Below, in pieces: positions 50,032-60,620 of a DNA stretch of 64,000 nt. This DNA is from Marinobacter mobilis (GTDB lineage: Bacteria; Pseudomonadota; Gammaproteobacteria; Pseudomonadales; Oleiphilaceae). The first letter of the stretch is position 1. Each line of letters opens with the position of its first letter. The position numbers and the translations under genes are program-made. A model generated the notes under the pieces. The model was given only the letters and a program-made list of their open reading frames with translations, was not told the origin of the DNA and did no database searches. The DNA lies in the NCBI RefSeq assembly GCF_900106945.1, contig NZ_FNNE01000001.1:248001-312000 (forward strand), read 5' to 3'.

Positions 50032-50865
50032 ATGATCGTGGATTTTGGTGGCCGGGCACTGGACATGGCCCATTGCCATGTCATGGGTATTCTGAACGTT
50101 ACGCCGGACTCATTTTCCGATGGCGGTCGTTTTAATCGGCCAGATAAGGCGCTTTTGCGTGCCCGTGAGATGGTCGCTGACGGGGCGGCGTTTGTGGACG
50201 TGGGTGGCGAATCCACTCGTCCCGGTGCCGCTCCGGTGTCAGTGCAGGAGGAGCTCGATCGGGTGTGTCCGGTCGTTGAAGCGATTGCGCGGGAGCTGGA
50301 TGTCGTGGTGTCGGTGGATACCAGTACGCCGGAAGTTATGCGCGAGACGGCCCGTTTGGGCGCAGGCCTGATCAACGATGTGCGGGCGCTGAGTCGTGAA
50401 GGGGCGATTGAGGCTGCAGTGGCCAGTGGCCTGCCGGTGTGTTTGATGCATATGCAGGGGCAGCCGGCGAACATGCAGGAGCGGCCGCATTATCAGAATG
50501 TATTGCGCGAAGTTAGCTCGTTCCTGATGGAGCGGGTTCGGGCGGCAGAGCAGGCGGGGATGCCAGCAGAGCGGATTGTGCTCGACCCGGGGTTCGGGTT
50601 TGGTAAAAGTCTGGCTCATAATCTCCAGTTGCTGGATTCGCTTGAGCAGCTGAATGTCCTCGGCTATCCACAGTTGGTGGGGGTGTCAAGAAAGAGCATG
50701 CTGGGCCATATTACCGGTCGGGAAGTGGGTCAGCGGTTGCCTGCAAGTCTTGCAGTGGCGACAATAGCCGCCCTGAAGGGGGCGTCGATTCTGCGTGTGC
50801 ACGATGTCTGGGAAACGGTCGATGCCATCAAGGTGGTGTCGGCAATGGAGGAGAAGGGACAATGA
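50032..50865 (+). CDS. folP: Dihydropteroate synthase FolP
   Basis: 277 aa TIM barrel. Substrate loops are [36 protein letters not shown] and GVSRKSMLG. It joins p-aminobenzoate to the pterin in folate synthesis and is the sulfonamide target. ATG 50032 follows GGAG by 8 nt; the longer upstream frame runs through the hairpin at 49975-49996. Its stop overlaps glmM. Confidence 0.97.
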   Translation: MIVDFGGRALDMAHCHVMGILNVTPDSFSDGGRFNRPDKALLRAREMVADGAAFVDVGGESTRPGAAPVSVQEELDRVCPVVEAIARELDVVVSVDTSTPEVMRETARLGAGLINDVRALSREGAIEAAVASGLPVCLMHMQGQPANMQERPHYQNVLREVSSFLMERVRAAEQAGMPAERIVLDPGFGFGKSLAHNLQLLDSLEQLNVLGYPQLVGVSRKSMLGHITGREVGQRLPASLAVATIAALKGASILRVHDVWETVDAIKVVSAMEEKGQ

Positions 50866-52205
50866 CTGGCAGAAAATATTTTGGCACCGATGGTATTCGT
50901 GGCCATGTAGGGCAGGCGCCCATCACTCCGGAGTTCATGCTGCATCTGGGCTGGGCTGTGGGGCAGGTGTTCAAGCGTGAGGGCCAGCGCAACAGTGTCC
51001 TGATCGGCAAGGATACCCGGCTTTCCGGATACATGTTCGAATCCGCCCTCGAGGCCGGTTTGTCGGCCGCTGGCGTCGACGTGAAGCTGTTGGGCCCGAT
51101 GCCGACGCCGGCCATTGCTTACCTGACCCGGACTTTCCGGGCGGCAGCTGGCATTGTCATCAGTGCATCCCATAACCCCCATCATGACAACGGCATCAAG
51201 TTTTTCTCTGCTGCGGGCACCAAGCTTGACGACGCCGTGGAGCGGGAGATTGAAAGCTGGCTGGATCGCCCCATTGAGGTGGTGGATTCCAGTGAGCTGG
51301 GTAAGGCGAGTCGGGTTGACGATGCCCCGGGGCGTTACGTTGAATTCTGTAAGAGCACGGTACCTAACGAGTTTACCCTGGAAGGTAAGCACATCGTTCT
51401 TGATTGTGCTCACGGTGCGACCTATCACGTGGCGCCAAAGGTGTTCCGGGAGCTTGGCGCGAAAGTGTCCCTGATCGGGGTTGAGCCGGACGGCCTGAAC
51501 ATCAACCTGAACGTTGGTTCAACCCATCTGGCGCCGCTGAAAGAAGCGGTATTGGCGCAGGGTGCGGATCTCGGGATCGCGTTTGATGGTGATGGTGACC
51601 GGGTCATGTTTGTGGACCGTAATGGCGTCGAGGTGGACGGAGATGAGCTGCTCTATATCATCGCCGCTGAGCGCCAGGACTCGGGCCGCCTGAAAGGTGG
51701 GGTGGTCGGAACCCTGATGACCAATCTGGGGGTCGAGTTGGCCCTGAAAGAGCGAGGGATTCCCTTCGAACGGGCCAAGGTCGGAGACCGTTACGTCATG
51801 GAGCGGCTGGTTGAGCATGGCTGGGTGCTCGGTGGTGAGGGCTCTGGGCACATGGTTATTCGAGATCGTACCTCCACAGGGGACGGCATTGTGTCGGCGC
51901 TGCAGGTGCTGGTCGCCGGCTGGCGCAAGGGGCAGACCCTGGCGCAGCTTCGTGAAGGTATGAGCAAGTTGCCGCAGACCATGATCAACGTGCGGGTGAT
52001 CGAGCGTTTTGATCCGCTGGCGCGTGAAGATATCGCCGCGGCGGTGCGCCATGCCGAAGAAACGCTGGGCGATGCGGGTCGGGTATTGTTGCGCGCCTCG
52101 GGCACAGAACCCCTGATCCGGGTGATGGCGGAAGGGCGCGATGCGGTGGTCATCAGCCGTGTTGCCGAAGAGCTCGCCGACGTTGTGCGCAATTCAAGTC
52201 TCTGA
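50862..52205 (+). CDS. glmM: Phosphoglucosamine mutase GlmM
   Basis: 447 aa. The catalytic phosphoserine is Ser103 in [16 protein letters not shown]; the metal loop is FDGDGDR and the C-terminal phosphate loop [12 protein letters not shown]. It makes glucosamine-1-phosphate for peptidoglycan and LPS. It overlaps folP by 4 nt (ATGA), as in most gammaproteobacteria. Confidence 0.98.
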   Translation: MTGRKYFGTDGIRGHVGQAPITPEFMLHLGWAVGQVFKREGQRNSVLIGKDTRLSGYMFESALEAGLSAAGVDVKLLGPMPTPAIAYLTRTFRAAAGIVISASHNPHHDNGIKFFSAAGTKLDDAVEREIESWLDRPIEVVDSSELGKASRVDDAPGRYVEFCKSTVPNEFTLEGKHIVLDCAHGATYHVAPKVFRELGAKVSLIGVEPDGLNINLNVGSTHLAPLKEAVLAQGADLGIAFDGDGDRVMFVDRNGVEVDGDELLYIIAAERQDSGRLKGGVVGTLMTNLGVELALKERGIPFERAKVGDRYVMERLVEHGWVLGGEGSGHMVIRDRTSTGDGIVSALQVLVAGWRKGQTLAQLREGMSKLPQTMINVRVIERFDPLAREDIAAAVRHAEETLGDAGRVLLRASGTEPLIRVMAEGRDAVVISRVAEELADVVRNSSL

Positions 52206-52225
52206 GTTTGTGTCGTATTACCTGG

Positions 52226-52254
52226 TTGTGTGGTGGCGCGGACTGCTGTATAGT
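52226..52254 (+). promoter_or_regulatory. Sigma-70 promoter of tpiA-secG
   Basis: TTGTGT (52226-52231), 17 bp, TATAGT (52249-52254), about 42 nt before tpiA. Confidence 0.65.
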
Positions 52255-52295
52255 TCGGCCTCCCTCGTATCTGGGGTCAGTGTCAGGGGGCGAAT

Positions 52296-53045
52296 ATGCG
52301 TCGGAATATTGTAGCTGCAAACTGGAAGATGAATGGGTCTCGTGACCTGGTCGAGTCTCTGGTTGGCGGAGTTAAAGCGGGTGTTACAGAGCTTGATAAA
52401 GACGTAGAGGTTGTTATTATTCCTCCCGCGCTTTATGTGAGTGATGTTCGTCAGGCGCTATCCGGCAGTTCTCTTGGCTTGGGTGTGCAGAATGTTGCCC
52501 GCTGGGAGTCAGGGGCCTACACCGGAGAGGTGTCGGCACAGATGGCCCGCGATGCAGGTTGTGATTACGCTCTGGTTGGGCACTCTGAGCGTCGTCAGTT
52601 GTTTGCTGAAGATGACGCCCAGGTTGCTGAAAAGATTCGTCAGATTCTGAGTAGTGGTCTGAATGCCATAGTGTGTGTTGGCGAGACCCTGGAAGAGCGC
52701 GAAAGCGGTCAGGCCGAGCAAGTGGTCGCCGAGCAGATTCGCGCTGCCCTGGCAGGACTTGGCGCAGATGACTGGACGAAAGTCATTGTTGCCTACGAGC
52801 CGGTTTGGGCGATTGGTACCGGCAAAACCGCGACAGCGGAAGATGCCCAGAATATGCACGCGAGTATGCGTGCCCTGTTGGCGGAGCTGGGTGCTCCGGC
52901 TCAGGACATATCCCTCCTTTACGGAGGCAGTGTAAAGCCGGATAATGCGGTCGAGCTGTTTGCTCAGCCGGATATTGATGGCGGCCTGATTGGCGGAGCG
53001 TCGCTGGTTGCGAACGATTTTGTTCGTATTTGTGAAGCGGTTTAA
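52296..53045 (+). CDS. tpiA: Triosephosphate isomerase
   Basis: 249 aa. The catalytic Lys (AANWKMNG), His (VGHSERR) and Glu (AYEPVWAIGTGKTAT) are present. It interconverts dihydroxyacetone phosphate and glyceraldehyde-3-phosphate. It is followed by secG after 51 nt. Confidence 0.98.
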   Translation: MRRNIVAANWKMNGSRDLVESLVGGVKAGVTELDKDVEVVIIPPALYVSDVRQALSGSSLGLGVQNVARWESGAYTGEVSAQMARDAGCDYALVGHSERRQLFAEDDAQVAEKIRQILSSGLNAIVCVGETLEERESGQAEQVVAEQIRAALAGLGADDWTKVIVAYEPVWAIGTGKTATAEDAQNMHASMRALLAELGAPAQDISLLYGGSVKPDNAVELFAQPDIDGGLIGGASLVANDFVRICEAV

Positions 53046-53096
53046 CGAGTCAGCCAGTTAATCGGGTTGAACAGTTTAGGTTTGCAGAGAGTCGTT

Positions 53097-53471
53097 ATGG
53101 ATTGGATGGAAACACTGGTTGTCGTTGTGCACGTCGTGATTGCGGTGGCGCTGGTGGGTCTCGTTCTGATCCAGCAGGGTAAGGGTGCCGATGCCGGAGC
53201 AGCATTTGGTGGCGGCGCTTCCCAGACGGTCTTTGGAAGTCAGGGTAGTGGTAGCTTCCTGACTCGCGTGACAACGTTCCTTGCGATCGTATTTTTTGTC
53301 ACAAGTTTTTCGCTGGCGATCTTTGCCAAGCAGCGTGCCGATGTGGCCGTAGATGCGGGAATTCCGGTAGTTGAGGAATCTCCGATGGCGGCTGACGACG
53401 TGCCTGCTCTGGAAGGAAGTGCCAGCGAGGCTGAAGCGGCGGCGGGCAATGCTCTGCCGGAGCTTGAGTAA
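53097..53471 (+). CDS. secG: Preprotein translocase subunit SecG
   Basis: 124 aa with two TM helices (about 3-22 and 58-78) and the conserved loop IQQGKGADAGAAFGGGASQT. Part of SecYEG. ATG 53097 gives MDWMETLV; RBS AGAGAG lies just before. The C-terminal tail is acidic and longer than in E. coli. It is followed 7 nt later by a tRNA gene. Confidence 0.95.
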   Translation: MDWMETLVVVVHVVIAVALVGLVLIQQGKGADAGAAFGGGASQTVFGSQGSGSFLTRVTTFLAIVFFVTSFSLAIFAKQRADVAVDAGIPVVEESPMAADDVPALEGSASEAEAAAGNALPELE

Positions 53472-53478
53472 CAGTATT

Positions 53479-53563
53479 GCCGAAGTGGTGGAATTGGTAG
53501 ACACGCTATCTTGAGGGGGTAGTGGCGTAAGCCGTGCCGGTTCAAGTCCGGCCTTCGGCACCA
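53479..53563 (+). tRNA. tRNA-Leu(GAG)
   Basis: 85 nt with encoded CCA. The acceptor stem is GCCGAAG/CTTCGGC; the anticodon arm is CTATC-TTGAGGG-GGTAG with anticodon GAG; there is a long variable arm and a GGTTCAAGTCC T-arm. The secG-tRNA-Leu-rimP order is standard in gammaproteobacteria. Confidence 0.97.
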
Positions 53564-53568
53564 TTTTG

Positions 53569-53601
53569 AAAAACGGCTTGGAGTACCAAGCCGTTTTTTT
53601 T
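53569..53601 (+). terminator. Rho-independent terminator after tRNA-Leu
   Basis: CGGCTTGG, AGTA loop, CCAAGCCG (53574-53593), flanked by A5 and T8. Confidence 0.93.
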
Positions 53602-53610
53602 GGTCAGTCC

Positions 53611-53639
53611 TTGACCAGTGGGCTTGTGGTACTTATACT
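53611..53639 (+). promoter_or_regulatory. Sigma-70 promoter of rimP-nusA-infB operon
   Basis: TTGACC (53611-53616), 17 bp, TATACT (53634-53639), directly after the tRNA terminator. The transcript would have a leader of about 260 nt. Confidence 0.75.
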
Positions 53640-53907
53640 TCCGCCCACTATCTAGGCGGGCTTCCGGCGTTTTTGAGCGCTTGAGGTTTCGCAGATTGAC
53701 AGGCCAGGTGTCTGTCTGCGGGAGGTTTTATTTTCCCGTAAGTTCTTGCAACAAAAGTCCCGTTAGAGGCTGCGTGTATGTCGCGCACTCGTGGATGGGG
53801 CTTTTTGATTAGGGGCCTGGCGCAAGGGCCCTGGTGCAAAAAAGGGCTGATTGACAGCCCTTTTTTTGTTTCCGGTCGCGGAAAATCTGTATGGAGACGG
53901 CATAGCC
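53640..53907 (+). promoter_or_regulatory. rimP leader with internal terminator (candidate attenuator)
   Basis: Untranslated leader between the promoter and rimP. It ends in a strong terminator hairpin: GGGCTG, ATTGA loop, CAGCCC (53844-53860) with an A-run before and T7 after (to 53867), only about 40 nt before rimP. Several GC-rich palindromic pieces lie upstream. Premature-termination leaders of rimP are known in other gammaproteobacteria. No tRNA-Met gene is seen here. Confidence 0.6.
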
Positions 53908-54369
53908 TTGTCAGCCAAGCTAAACAAACTTGAAGAAATGCTTCGCCCAGTGATTGAAGGCCTGGGGTATGACTTCTGGGGGTTGGAATTCCGTTCCCGG
54001 GGGCCACAATCCATGCTGCGCGTGTTCATCGATGATGCCGAGAAAGGCATCAGTGTCGAGGACTGCGAAAAAGTCAGTCGCCAGGTCAGTGGTGTGCTGG
54101 ATGTGGAGGATCCCATTCAGAGCGAATACACGCTGGAAGTTTCTTCCCCGGGAATGGATCGGCCGCTGTTCCGTCTTGAGCAATACGAAACGTTTGCCGG
54201 CCATCGGGTGCAGATTCGCCTGCGCATGGCCTTTGAAGGACGCCGGAAATTTCAGGGTCTGCTCAAGGGTATTGAGGGTGCTGACGTGGTGGTGGTGGTT
54301 GATGATCATGAGTATCTGCTGCCCTTTGACAGCATTGAGCGCGCCAACATCGTACCGGTGTTTGAATAA
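53908..54369 (+). CDS. rimP: Ribosome maturation factor RimP
   Basis: 153 aa. [38 protein letters not shown] and the SSPGMDRPL motif identify the family. It assists 30S maturation. TTG 53908 is chosen because it gives the conserved N-terminus; the frame upstream runs into the leader terminator. First gene of rimP-nusA-infB. Confidence 0.96.
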   Translation: MSAKLNKLEEMLRPVIEGLGYDFWGLEFRSRGPQSMLRVFIDDAEKGISVEDCEKVSRQVSGVLDVEDPIQSEYTLEVSSPGMDRPLFRLEQYETFAGHRVQIRLRMAFEGRRKFQGLLKGIEGADVVVVVDDHEYLLPFDSIERANIVPVFE

Positions 54370-54413
54370 TTCGTCAGACTGCGAGTCTATTTAGATAAAG
54401 GCAGGGTAATCCA

Positions 54414-55907
54414 ATGAGTAAAGAAATCTTGCTGGTTGTAGAAACCGTCTCCAATGAGAAGGGCGTTGAAAAGGACGTTATCTTCGAGGCGATTGAACTG
54501 GCACTCGCTACTGCGGCCAAGAAACGATACGAAGACGAAGAAGCGGACATCCGCGTGGTAATCGATCGTCGCACTGGTGAATACGAAACCTTCCGTCGCT
54601 GGCTGGTTGTGGACAACGACGCCGTTCCGGCCCTGGGCACCGAACTGACCATGCAAGAGGCTGAAGAAATTGATACCAGCCTTCAGCCTGGTGACATCCA
54701 TGAAGAGAAGGTTGAGTCCGTTGCGTTTGGCCGTATCGGCGCGCAGGCGGCCAAGCAGATCATCTTCCAGAAGGTGCGTGAGGCTGAGCGCTCCAAGATT
54801 GTCGACAGCTACCGTGACCGGGTTGGCGAGCTGGTCTCCGGTACCGTCAAGAAAGTGACCCGCGATAACGTCATCGTGGATCTGGGCGGTAATGCCGAGG
54901 CGCTGTTGCCCCGTGATCAGCTGATTCCCCGGGAAACGTTCCGCATGGGCGACCGGGTGCGCTCGCTGCTGCTGGAAATTCGTACCGATCATCGTGGCCC
55001 TCAGTTGATTCTGAGCCGTACCGCGCCGGAAATGCTGATCGAGCTGTTCCGCATCGAGGTTCCGGAAATCGCTGAAGAGCTGATCGAGATCCGTGGCGCA
55101 GCCCGTGATCCGGGCTCCCGCGCGAAGATTGCCGTCAAGACCAATGACCGCCGTATTGATCCGGTTGGTGCCTGTGTTGGTATGCGCGGCTCCCGTGTCC
55201 AGGCGGTATCCAATGAGCTTGGCGGTGAGCGGGTTGATATCGTGCTGTGGGACGACAACCCTGCCCAGCTGGTGATCAACGCCATGGCGCCCGCCGAAGT
55301 GGCCTCCATCGTCATGGACGAGGATCGCAATACCATGGATGTGGCCGTGGCTGAGGATAATCTGGCCCAGGCGATTGGTCGCAATGGTCAGAACGTACGT
55401 CTGGCCGGCGAGCTGACGGGCTGGACCCTGAATGTTATGACCGAAGAGGAAGCGGGTGAACGTCAGGAGCAGGAGCAAACGCGTCTGCTTGAGCACTTCA
55501 CCAACAACCTCGACGTTGATGAAGAGTTTGCTGGTGTACTCATCGAGGAAGGCTTCACGTCGATTGAAGAAGTGGCCTATGTCCCGATGGAGGAAATGCT
55601 GGCGATCGAAGGTTTCGATGAGGAAACCGTGAGTGAGTTGCGTCGTCGAGCCAAAGATGTGCTGCTGAACAAGGCACTGGCCGATGAAGAAGCGCTTGAG
55701 GGCAGTGAGCCCGCTGAAGACCTGCTGACCATGGAAGGAATGGACCGTGCCCTGGCGTTCAAGCTGGCGGGTATCGGTGTTCGCACCATGGAAGATCTGG
55801 CAGAGCAGTCGGTGGATGACCTGCTTGAAATCGAAGGTATGGATGAAGAGCGTGCCGGTCAGCTGATTATGACTGCACGTGCCCCCTGGTTCCAGGACCA
55901 GGCTTAA
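54414..55907 (+). CDS. nusA: Transcription termination/antitermination factor NusA
   Basis: 497 aa. The N-terminal RNA-polymerase domain precedes S1 (about 135-200), KH1 and KH2 (about 200-345; [18 protein letters not shown]) and two acidic C-terminal repeats (about 365-490). Controls pausing and termination. Confidence 0.98.
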   Translation: MSKEILLVVETVSNEKGVEKDVIFEAIELALATAAKKRYEDEEADIRVVIDRRTGEYETFRRWLVVDNDAVPALGTELTMQEAEEIDTSLQPGDIHEEKVESVAFGRIGAQAAKQIIFQKVREAERSKIVDSYRDRVGELVSGTVKKVTRDNVIVDLGGNAEALLPRDQLIPRETFRMGDRVRSLLLEIRTDHRGPQLILSRTAPEMLIELFRIEVPEIAEELIEIRGAARDPGSRAKIAVKTNDRRIDPVGACVGMRGSRVQAVSNELGGERVDIVLWDDNPAQLVINAMAPAEVASIVMDEDRNTMDVAVAEDNLAQAIGRNGQNVRLAGELTGWTLNVMTEEEAGERQEQEQTRLLEHFTNNLDVDEEFAGVLIEEGFTSIEEVAYVPMEEMLAIEGFDEETVSELRRRAKDVLLNKALADEEALEGSEPAEDLLTMEGMDRALAFKLAGIGVRTMEDLAEQSVDDLLEIEGMDEERAGQLIMTARAPWFQDQA

Positions 55908-55924
55908 TCGGGAGGAGGACCAGT

Positions 55925-58459
55925 ATGTCAGAAGTAACGGTAAAACAACTGGCCGAGGATGTAGGCGCTCCCGTGGATCGTTTGCTGCGCCAGATCGTCG
56001 AGGCGGGTCTTCAGGCCCGTTCCGAAAACGATTCGGTTTCCAGCGATGAGAAGCAGCAGCTGTTGGCCTTTTTGCGTAAAACTCACGGTGAGTCTGAGGC
56101 CGAGCCTCGGAAGATCACGCTCAAGCGTAAGACTACGACCACCCTTAAAGCAGGTGGAGCGGCCGGGCGTGCCAAAACCGTGAATGTTGAAGTTCGTAAG
56201 CGTCGGACCTATGTCAAGCGTGCTGAGACGCAGCCAGAAGCTGAGCCGGAAGCGCCGAAGGTTGAGGAACTGCCGGAGACCCAGGAGCCGGTAGTTGAAG
56301 AGACAGTGGCGCCGGTTCAGGCCGAAGCGCCAGCCGTAGAAGAAGCACCGGTTCAGCAGGAAGCTGAGGTTAAAGCCGAAGCCCCTGCCGACTCAGCGGA
56401 TATCGCTGCCGTCGAAGCAACCGTTGATGTTGTGGTTGAGCCGCCTGTTGATGGCGAAGGCAAAGACCGCAAGGGCAAGAAGAAAAAGGAAAAAGTGCGA
56501 GAGCGCGTCGAAGAGACTGATGATGGTAAGCCGAAGAAGAAGTCGGCCGGCCACCGCGGTCCCCGTAACCGTCCTGTGGATGAGCCAGTAGTTATCTCTG
56601 AGGACGAAGAAGACACGACGCTGCGTAAACCCATGCGGGCGAAGAAAAAGCTGAAAGAGAAGCGTCACGCCTTCGAGAGGCCAACCAAGCCTATGGTGCA
56701 CGAAGTAGAGATTCCAGAAACGATTACGGTGGGCGATCTTGCCCAGCGTATGGCGGTCAAGGCCGCGGATGTTATTAAGACGCTGATGGGAATGGGCGTA
56801 ATGGCCACCATCAATCAGGCTCTGGACCAGGAAACTGCGGTGCTGGTCACCGAAGAACTGGGTCACAAAGCCAAGCTGGTCAGTGCAGATGCCTATGAGG
56901 AAGAAGTCCTCAGTGAATTCCAGTCCGAAACGGGCGATATGCAGAAGCGGGCGCCTGTGGTCAGTGTCATGGGCCATGTTGACCATGGCAAGACCTCCCT
57001 GTTGGACTACATCCGTCGGGCCAAGGTCGCTGCCGGTGAATCCGGGGGCATTACCCAGCACATCGGTGCCTATCACGTCGAAACCGGCCACGGCATGATT
57101 TCGTTCCTCGATACCCCGGGTCACGCGGCGTTCACGGCCATGCGTGCACGCGGTGCCCAGTGTACCGATATCGTTATCCTGGTGGTTGCGGCTGATGACG
57201 GTGTTATGCCGCAGACCAAGGAAGCGGTTGATCACGCCCGTTCCGCTGGCGTACCGCTGGTTGTTGCCATCAACAAGATGGACAAGGAAGAGGCTGATCC
57301 CGACCGAATCAAGACCGAGCTGTCGGCACTGGACGTCATTCCGGAAGACTGGGGCGGCGATGTTCAGTTCGTGCCGGTCTCTGCCCATAGTGGTCAGGGT
57401 ATCGACGAACTGCTGGAAGCGGTCTTGCTGCAGGCAGAAATGCTTGAGTTGCAAGCAGCTCCGGATGTACCAGCGAAGGGTGTTGTTGTTGAATCCAGCC
57501 TTGAGCGTGGTCGCGGTTCCGTAGCGACGGTTCTGGTTCAAAACGGTACCCTGCGTCAGGGTGATATGGTTGTTGCGGGCGGTTTCTTCGGTAAGGTTCG
57601 GGCCATGATGGACGAAACCGGTAGCCAGGTAAAAGCCGCTGGTCCGTCCATTCCGGTTGAGATCCTCGGCCTGAACGGTACCCCGGATGCGGGTGACGAG
57701 TTCTTTGCGGTCGCCGACGAGCGCAAGGCGAAGGAGCTGGCCGAATTCCGTCAGATTCGCGAGCGTGAACAACGCTTGCAGCGCCAGCAGGCCGCCAAGC
57801 TCGAAAACATGTTCGAAAATATGGGCAAGGACGAGGTCAAGACCCTCAACGTTGTCCTCAAGACCGACGTCCGTGGTTCCCTCGAGGCCATCACCAAGGC
57901 CTTGCTGGATCTTGGTAATGACGAAGTTCAGGTCAAGATGGTCTACACCGGTGTTGGCGGTATCGCCGAAACCGACATCAGTCTGGCCATGGCGACCGGT
58001 TCCGTTATCTTCGGTTTCAATGTTCGTGCCGACAACGCGGCCAAGCGTCTGGTTGAACAGGAAGGTCTGGATCTGCGTTACTACAGCATCATCTACAACC
58101 TGATTGATGATGTTAAAGCAGCCCTGACCGGTATGCTGGCTCCGGAATTCCGCGAAGAAATCATCGGTATTGCCGAAGTCCGGGACACTTTCCGTTCGCC
58201 GAAGTTTGGTCAGGTGGCGGGTTGTATGGTTGTGGAAGGTACCGTCTTCCGTAGCAAGCCGATCCGGGTTCTGCGTGACAACGTGGTGATCTTCGAAGGT
58301 GAGCTGGAGTCCCTGCGCCGCTTCAAGGACGATGTCCAGGAAGTCCGTAACGGCATGGAGTGCGGTATCGGCGTTAAGGGTTATGACGTGAAGGTCGGAG
58401 ACCAGATCGAGGTATTCGATCGGGTCAGGGTCGAGCGCAAGCTGGAATCAGCAGGCTGA
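55925..58459 (+). CDS. infB: Translation initiation factor IF-2
   Basis: 844 aa. An N-terminal IF2 domain ([20 protein letters not shown]) precedes a variable, Glu/Ala/Pro-rich linker (about 90-230), then the GTPase ([10 protein letters not shown] near 350, DTPGH, NKMD) and domains II-IV. It places initiator tRNA on the 30S subunit. The linker length is typical of this group. Confidence 0.98.
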   Translation: MSEVTVKQLAEDVGAPVDRLLRQIVEAGLQARSENDSVSSDEKQQLLAFLRKTHGESEAEPRKITLKRKTTTTLKAGGAAGRAKTVNVEVRKRRTYVKRAETQPEAEPEAPKVEELPETQEPVVEETVAPVQAEAPAVEEAPVQQEAEVKAEAPADSADIAAVEATVDVVVEPPVDGEGKDRKGKKKKEKVRERVEETDDGKPKKKSAGHRGPRNRPVDEPVVISEDEEDTTLRKPMRAKKKLKEKRHAFERPTKPMVHEVEIPETITVGDLAQRMAVKAADVIKTLMGMGVMATINQALDQETAVLVTEELGHKAKLVSADAYEEEVLSEFQSETGDMQKRAPVVSVMGHVDHGKTSLLDYIRRAKVAAGESGGITQHIGAYHVETGHGMISFLDTPGHAAFTAMRARGAQCTDIVILVVAADDGVMPQTKEAVDHARSAGVPLVVAINKMDKEEADPDRIKTELSALDVIPEDWGGDVQFVPVSAHSGQGIDELLEAVLLQAEMLELQAAPDVPAKGVVVESSLERGRGSVATVLVQNGTLRQGDMVVAGGFFGKVRAMMDETGSQVKAAGPSIPVEILGLNGTPDAGDEFFAVADERKAKELAEFRQIREREQRLQRQQAAKLENMFENMGKDEVKTLNVVLKTDVRGSLEAITKALLDLGNDEVQVKMVYTGVGGIAETDISLAMATGSVIFGFNVRADNAAKRLVEQEGLDLRYYSIIYNLIDDVKAALTGMLAPEFREEIIGIAEVRDTFRSPKFGQVAGCMVVEGTVFRSKPIRVLRDNVVIFEGELESLRRFKDDVQEVRNGMECGIGVKGYDVKVGDQIEVFDRVRVERKLESAG

Positions 58460-58491
58460 TCGCATTACCGATCCCTTTACCTTAAGCAGAA

Positions 58492-58519
58492 GGAAACGTC
58501 CCGGGTTCGGGACGTTTCC
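58492..58519 (+). other. 12-bp hairpin between infB and rbfA
   Basis: GGAAACGTCCCG, GGTT loop, CGGGACGTTTCC, perfect stem without a T-run. Likely an RNA processing or stability element in the operon. Confidence 0.6.
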
Positions 58520-58537
58520 CGTTAAGCAGGCGAAAAC

Positions 58538-58951
58538 ATGCCAAGAGAATTTAGCCGTCTTGATCGCATAGGTGATCAGATACAGCGTGAACTGGCCCAG
58601 ATGATTCAGCGGGAGATCAAGGACCCGCGTCTGGGTATGGTCACCGTCAATGCCGTCAAGGTGAGCCGGGATCTCGGATACGCCGATATCTTTGTCTCCC
58701 TGTTGACCACTGAAGAGCTGACGGAAGACTCCGAACAGGTCAAGGTTTCACTGGCGATCCTGGCCAAGGCCGCCGGGTACCTGCGTGGACAGTTGGGGCG
58801 GGCCATGAAACTGCGGATGGTTCCACACCTGCGTTTCCATTTCGATACCCTGCTCGGCAAGAGCCGGCGTATGGATGCCCTGATTCGTCAGGCGGTAGAC
58901 GAAAAGCCGGCGGTATCCCGGGATGACGACAGCCCGGAGACTGACGCTTGA
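58538..58951 (+). CDS. rbfA: 30S ribosome-binding factor RbfA
   Basis: 137 aa. A KH-like fold is shown by [20 protein letters not shown] and [19 protein letters not shown]. Cold-shock 30S maturation factor. Its TGA stop overlaps the TTG start of truB. Confidence 0.97.
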   Translation: MPREFSRLDRIGDQIQRELAQMIQREIKDPRLGMVTVNAVKVSRDLGYADIFVSLLTTEELTEDSEQVKVSLAILAKAAGYLRGQLGRAMKLRMVPHLRFHFDTLLGKSRRMDALIRQAVDEKPAVSRDDDSPETDA

Positions 58952-59868
58952 GTCGTCGGCGCAAAGGCCGTGACGTCAACGGCATCCTGGTCATCGATAA
59001 ACCTCAGGGCGTGACGTCCAACGGTATCCTGCAACAGGTTAAACGGCTTTACGGAGCGGCAAAAGCCGGCCACACCGGTGCTCTGGATCCGCTGGCAACC
59101 GGGGTTCTCCCGCTGTGCTTCGGTGAGGCGACCAAGTTTTCGCAACTGATGCTGGACAGTGACAAGGCTTACATCACCACCGCCCGTCTCGGTATCCGTA
59201 CCGAAACCGGTGACAGCGAAGGTGCCGTGGTCGCGGAGCATGCTGTGCCTGAACAGCTTGATGAGGCGACGCTGGAGCCGATCCTGGATCGTTTCCGGGG
59301 TGACATCCAGCAGGTCCCGTCAATGTACTCTGCGCTCAAGCACAAAGGGCGCCCGCTGTACGAGTATGCCCGTGAGGGCATTGAGGTCGAGCGTCCTGCG
59401 CGACCGGTTACCATCTATGAGCTGACCCTGCTCGCTGTTCGTGACAACGAGATCGATCTGGCGGTGAAGTGCACCAAGGGAACTTACATCCGTTCGTTGG
59501 TTGAAGACATTGGCGAGGCGCTGGGTTGTGGTGCTCATGTCATCGCGTTGCGACGTACCCTGGCGGCCGGATTCACCCTTGAGGATTGTCATCCGGTCGA
59601 TCAGCTGGAAGCGATGCGAGCGCGTGATGAGAGCCTTGATGGCTTGCTGGTGGCTCCGGACGCAGCGCTGACCATGTTCCCGCAACTGGAGTTGCAAGGG
59701 GCGTCCCTGGTATCGCTATTGAACGGACAACCGGTTAGAATACCGGGTCATTCCCTGGTCGGCCCGGTGCGCCTGTATGGCGAAGGCCGGTTTGTCGGAC
59801 TGGGTGAAAGTTTTGCTGAGGGCGAGGGCGTCAATATCGTTCCCCGTCGCTTGGTAAAAAGCAGCTGA
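58948..59868 (+). CDS. truB: tRNA pseudouridine-55 synthase TruB
   Basis: 306 aa. The catalytic Asp lies at about 47 in [14 protein letters not shown]; the C-terminal PUA-like domain is present. The TTG start overlaps rbfA (TTGA). Makes pseudouridine 55 in the T-arm. Confidence 0.97.
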   Translation: MSRRRKGRDVNGILVIDKPQGVTSNGILQQVKRLYGAAKAGHTGALDPLATGVLPLCFGEATKFSQLMLDSDKAYITTARLGIRTETGDSEGAVVAEHAVPEQLDEATLEPILDRFRGDIQQVPSMYSALKHKGRPLYEYAREGIEVERPARPVTIYELTLLAVRDNEIDLAVKCTKGTYIRSLVEDIGEALGCGAHVIALRRTLAAGFTLEDCHPVDQLEAMRARDESLDGLLVAPDAALTMFPQLELQGASLVSLLNGQPVRIPGHSLVGPVRLYGEGRFVGLGESFAEGEGVNIVPRRLVKSS

Positions 59869-59963
59869 CTGCCCCTCGAGAGAGGGACGGCAGCGTATTA
59901 GCCGGGCTGTAGAGATGCACGGTCCGGCTGAATGTTTATGCATCGCAATCAATGAGGTGATAT

Positions 59964-60233
59964 ATGGCACTTTCTGCCCAAGAGAAAGCACAGATCGTTA
60001 ATGATTTCCAGCAAGGTGAAGGCGATACCGGTTCTCCTGAAGTTCAGGTTGCACTGCTGAGCGCCAACATCGACAAGCTGCAGAGCCACTTCAAGGCCAA
60101 CAAGCAGGATCATCATTCCCGCCGTGGTCTGATTCGGATGGTTAACCAGCGTCGTAAGCTGCTTGACTACCTGAAGAACAAGAACGCTGATCGTTATCTC
60201 GATCTGATTCAGCGTCTGGGTCTGCGTCGCTAA
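59964..60233 (+). CDS. rpsO: 30S ribosomal protein S15
   Basis: 89 aa with [20 protein letters not shown] and [20 protein letters not shown]. Binds 16S rRNA helices 20-22. A short GC-rich hairpin lies between truB and rpsO. Precedes pnp as in E. coli. Confidence 0.98.
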   Translation: MALSAQEKAQIVNDFQQGEGDTGSPEVQVALLSANIDKLQSHFKANKQDHHSRRGLIRMVNQRRKLLDYLKNKNADRYLDLIQRLGLRR

Positions 60234-60620
60234 TCTGTCTGGATTAGACGAGACTGCCGGTTGGGGCTTTTGGGCCCTGACCAGCATACGGTGGGGTTTC
60301 CCCACCGTATGTGTTTCTCTCCTGTGGAACTGCTTCGGGCTGAGGTCTCAGCAGGGACTGTTTCACACCAAAGTGCTGCATCCGGGGTAACCGGAGTATT
60401 CGAAGGACTCCCTGTCGTATCAGAAAGCCGAAATTGATAGCAGGTTGTTGAAAGTATCCGCATCGACATATCGACCTGTGTGCTGGGATTTTCAACAGCC
60501 TGTTAGCTTTCAGACGGGTTCACCTTCGTACATCCGTTGTCACTCCCGAGGCAGTTAGATCGCCGCTGACGTTGGTGTCGGTTGGCGTTGCAACGAAGAA
60601 TTGACGATTAAGGAGTTACC
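60234..60620 (+). promoter_or_regulatory. rpsO-pnp intergenic region with two strong RNA structures
   Basis: The first structure is a perfect 12-bp hairpin, CATACGGTGGGG, TTT, CCCCACCGTATG (60285-60311), with a weak T-rich tail; it is probably the rpsO terminator. The second is a long imperfect stem-loop formed by GAAAGC plus CAGGTTGTTGAAA (60423-60453) and TTTCAACAGCCTG plus GCTTTC (60490-60511). The second resembles the RNase III-cleaved leader that lets E. coli PNPase control its own mRNA. Confidence 0.65.

Noticed and set aside
53602..53907. Second tRNA (initiator Met) between tRNA-Leu and rimP
   Set aside because: In some relatives a tRNA-fMet lies near here. No cloverleaf or CAT anticodon arm is present.
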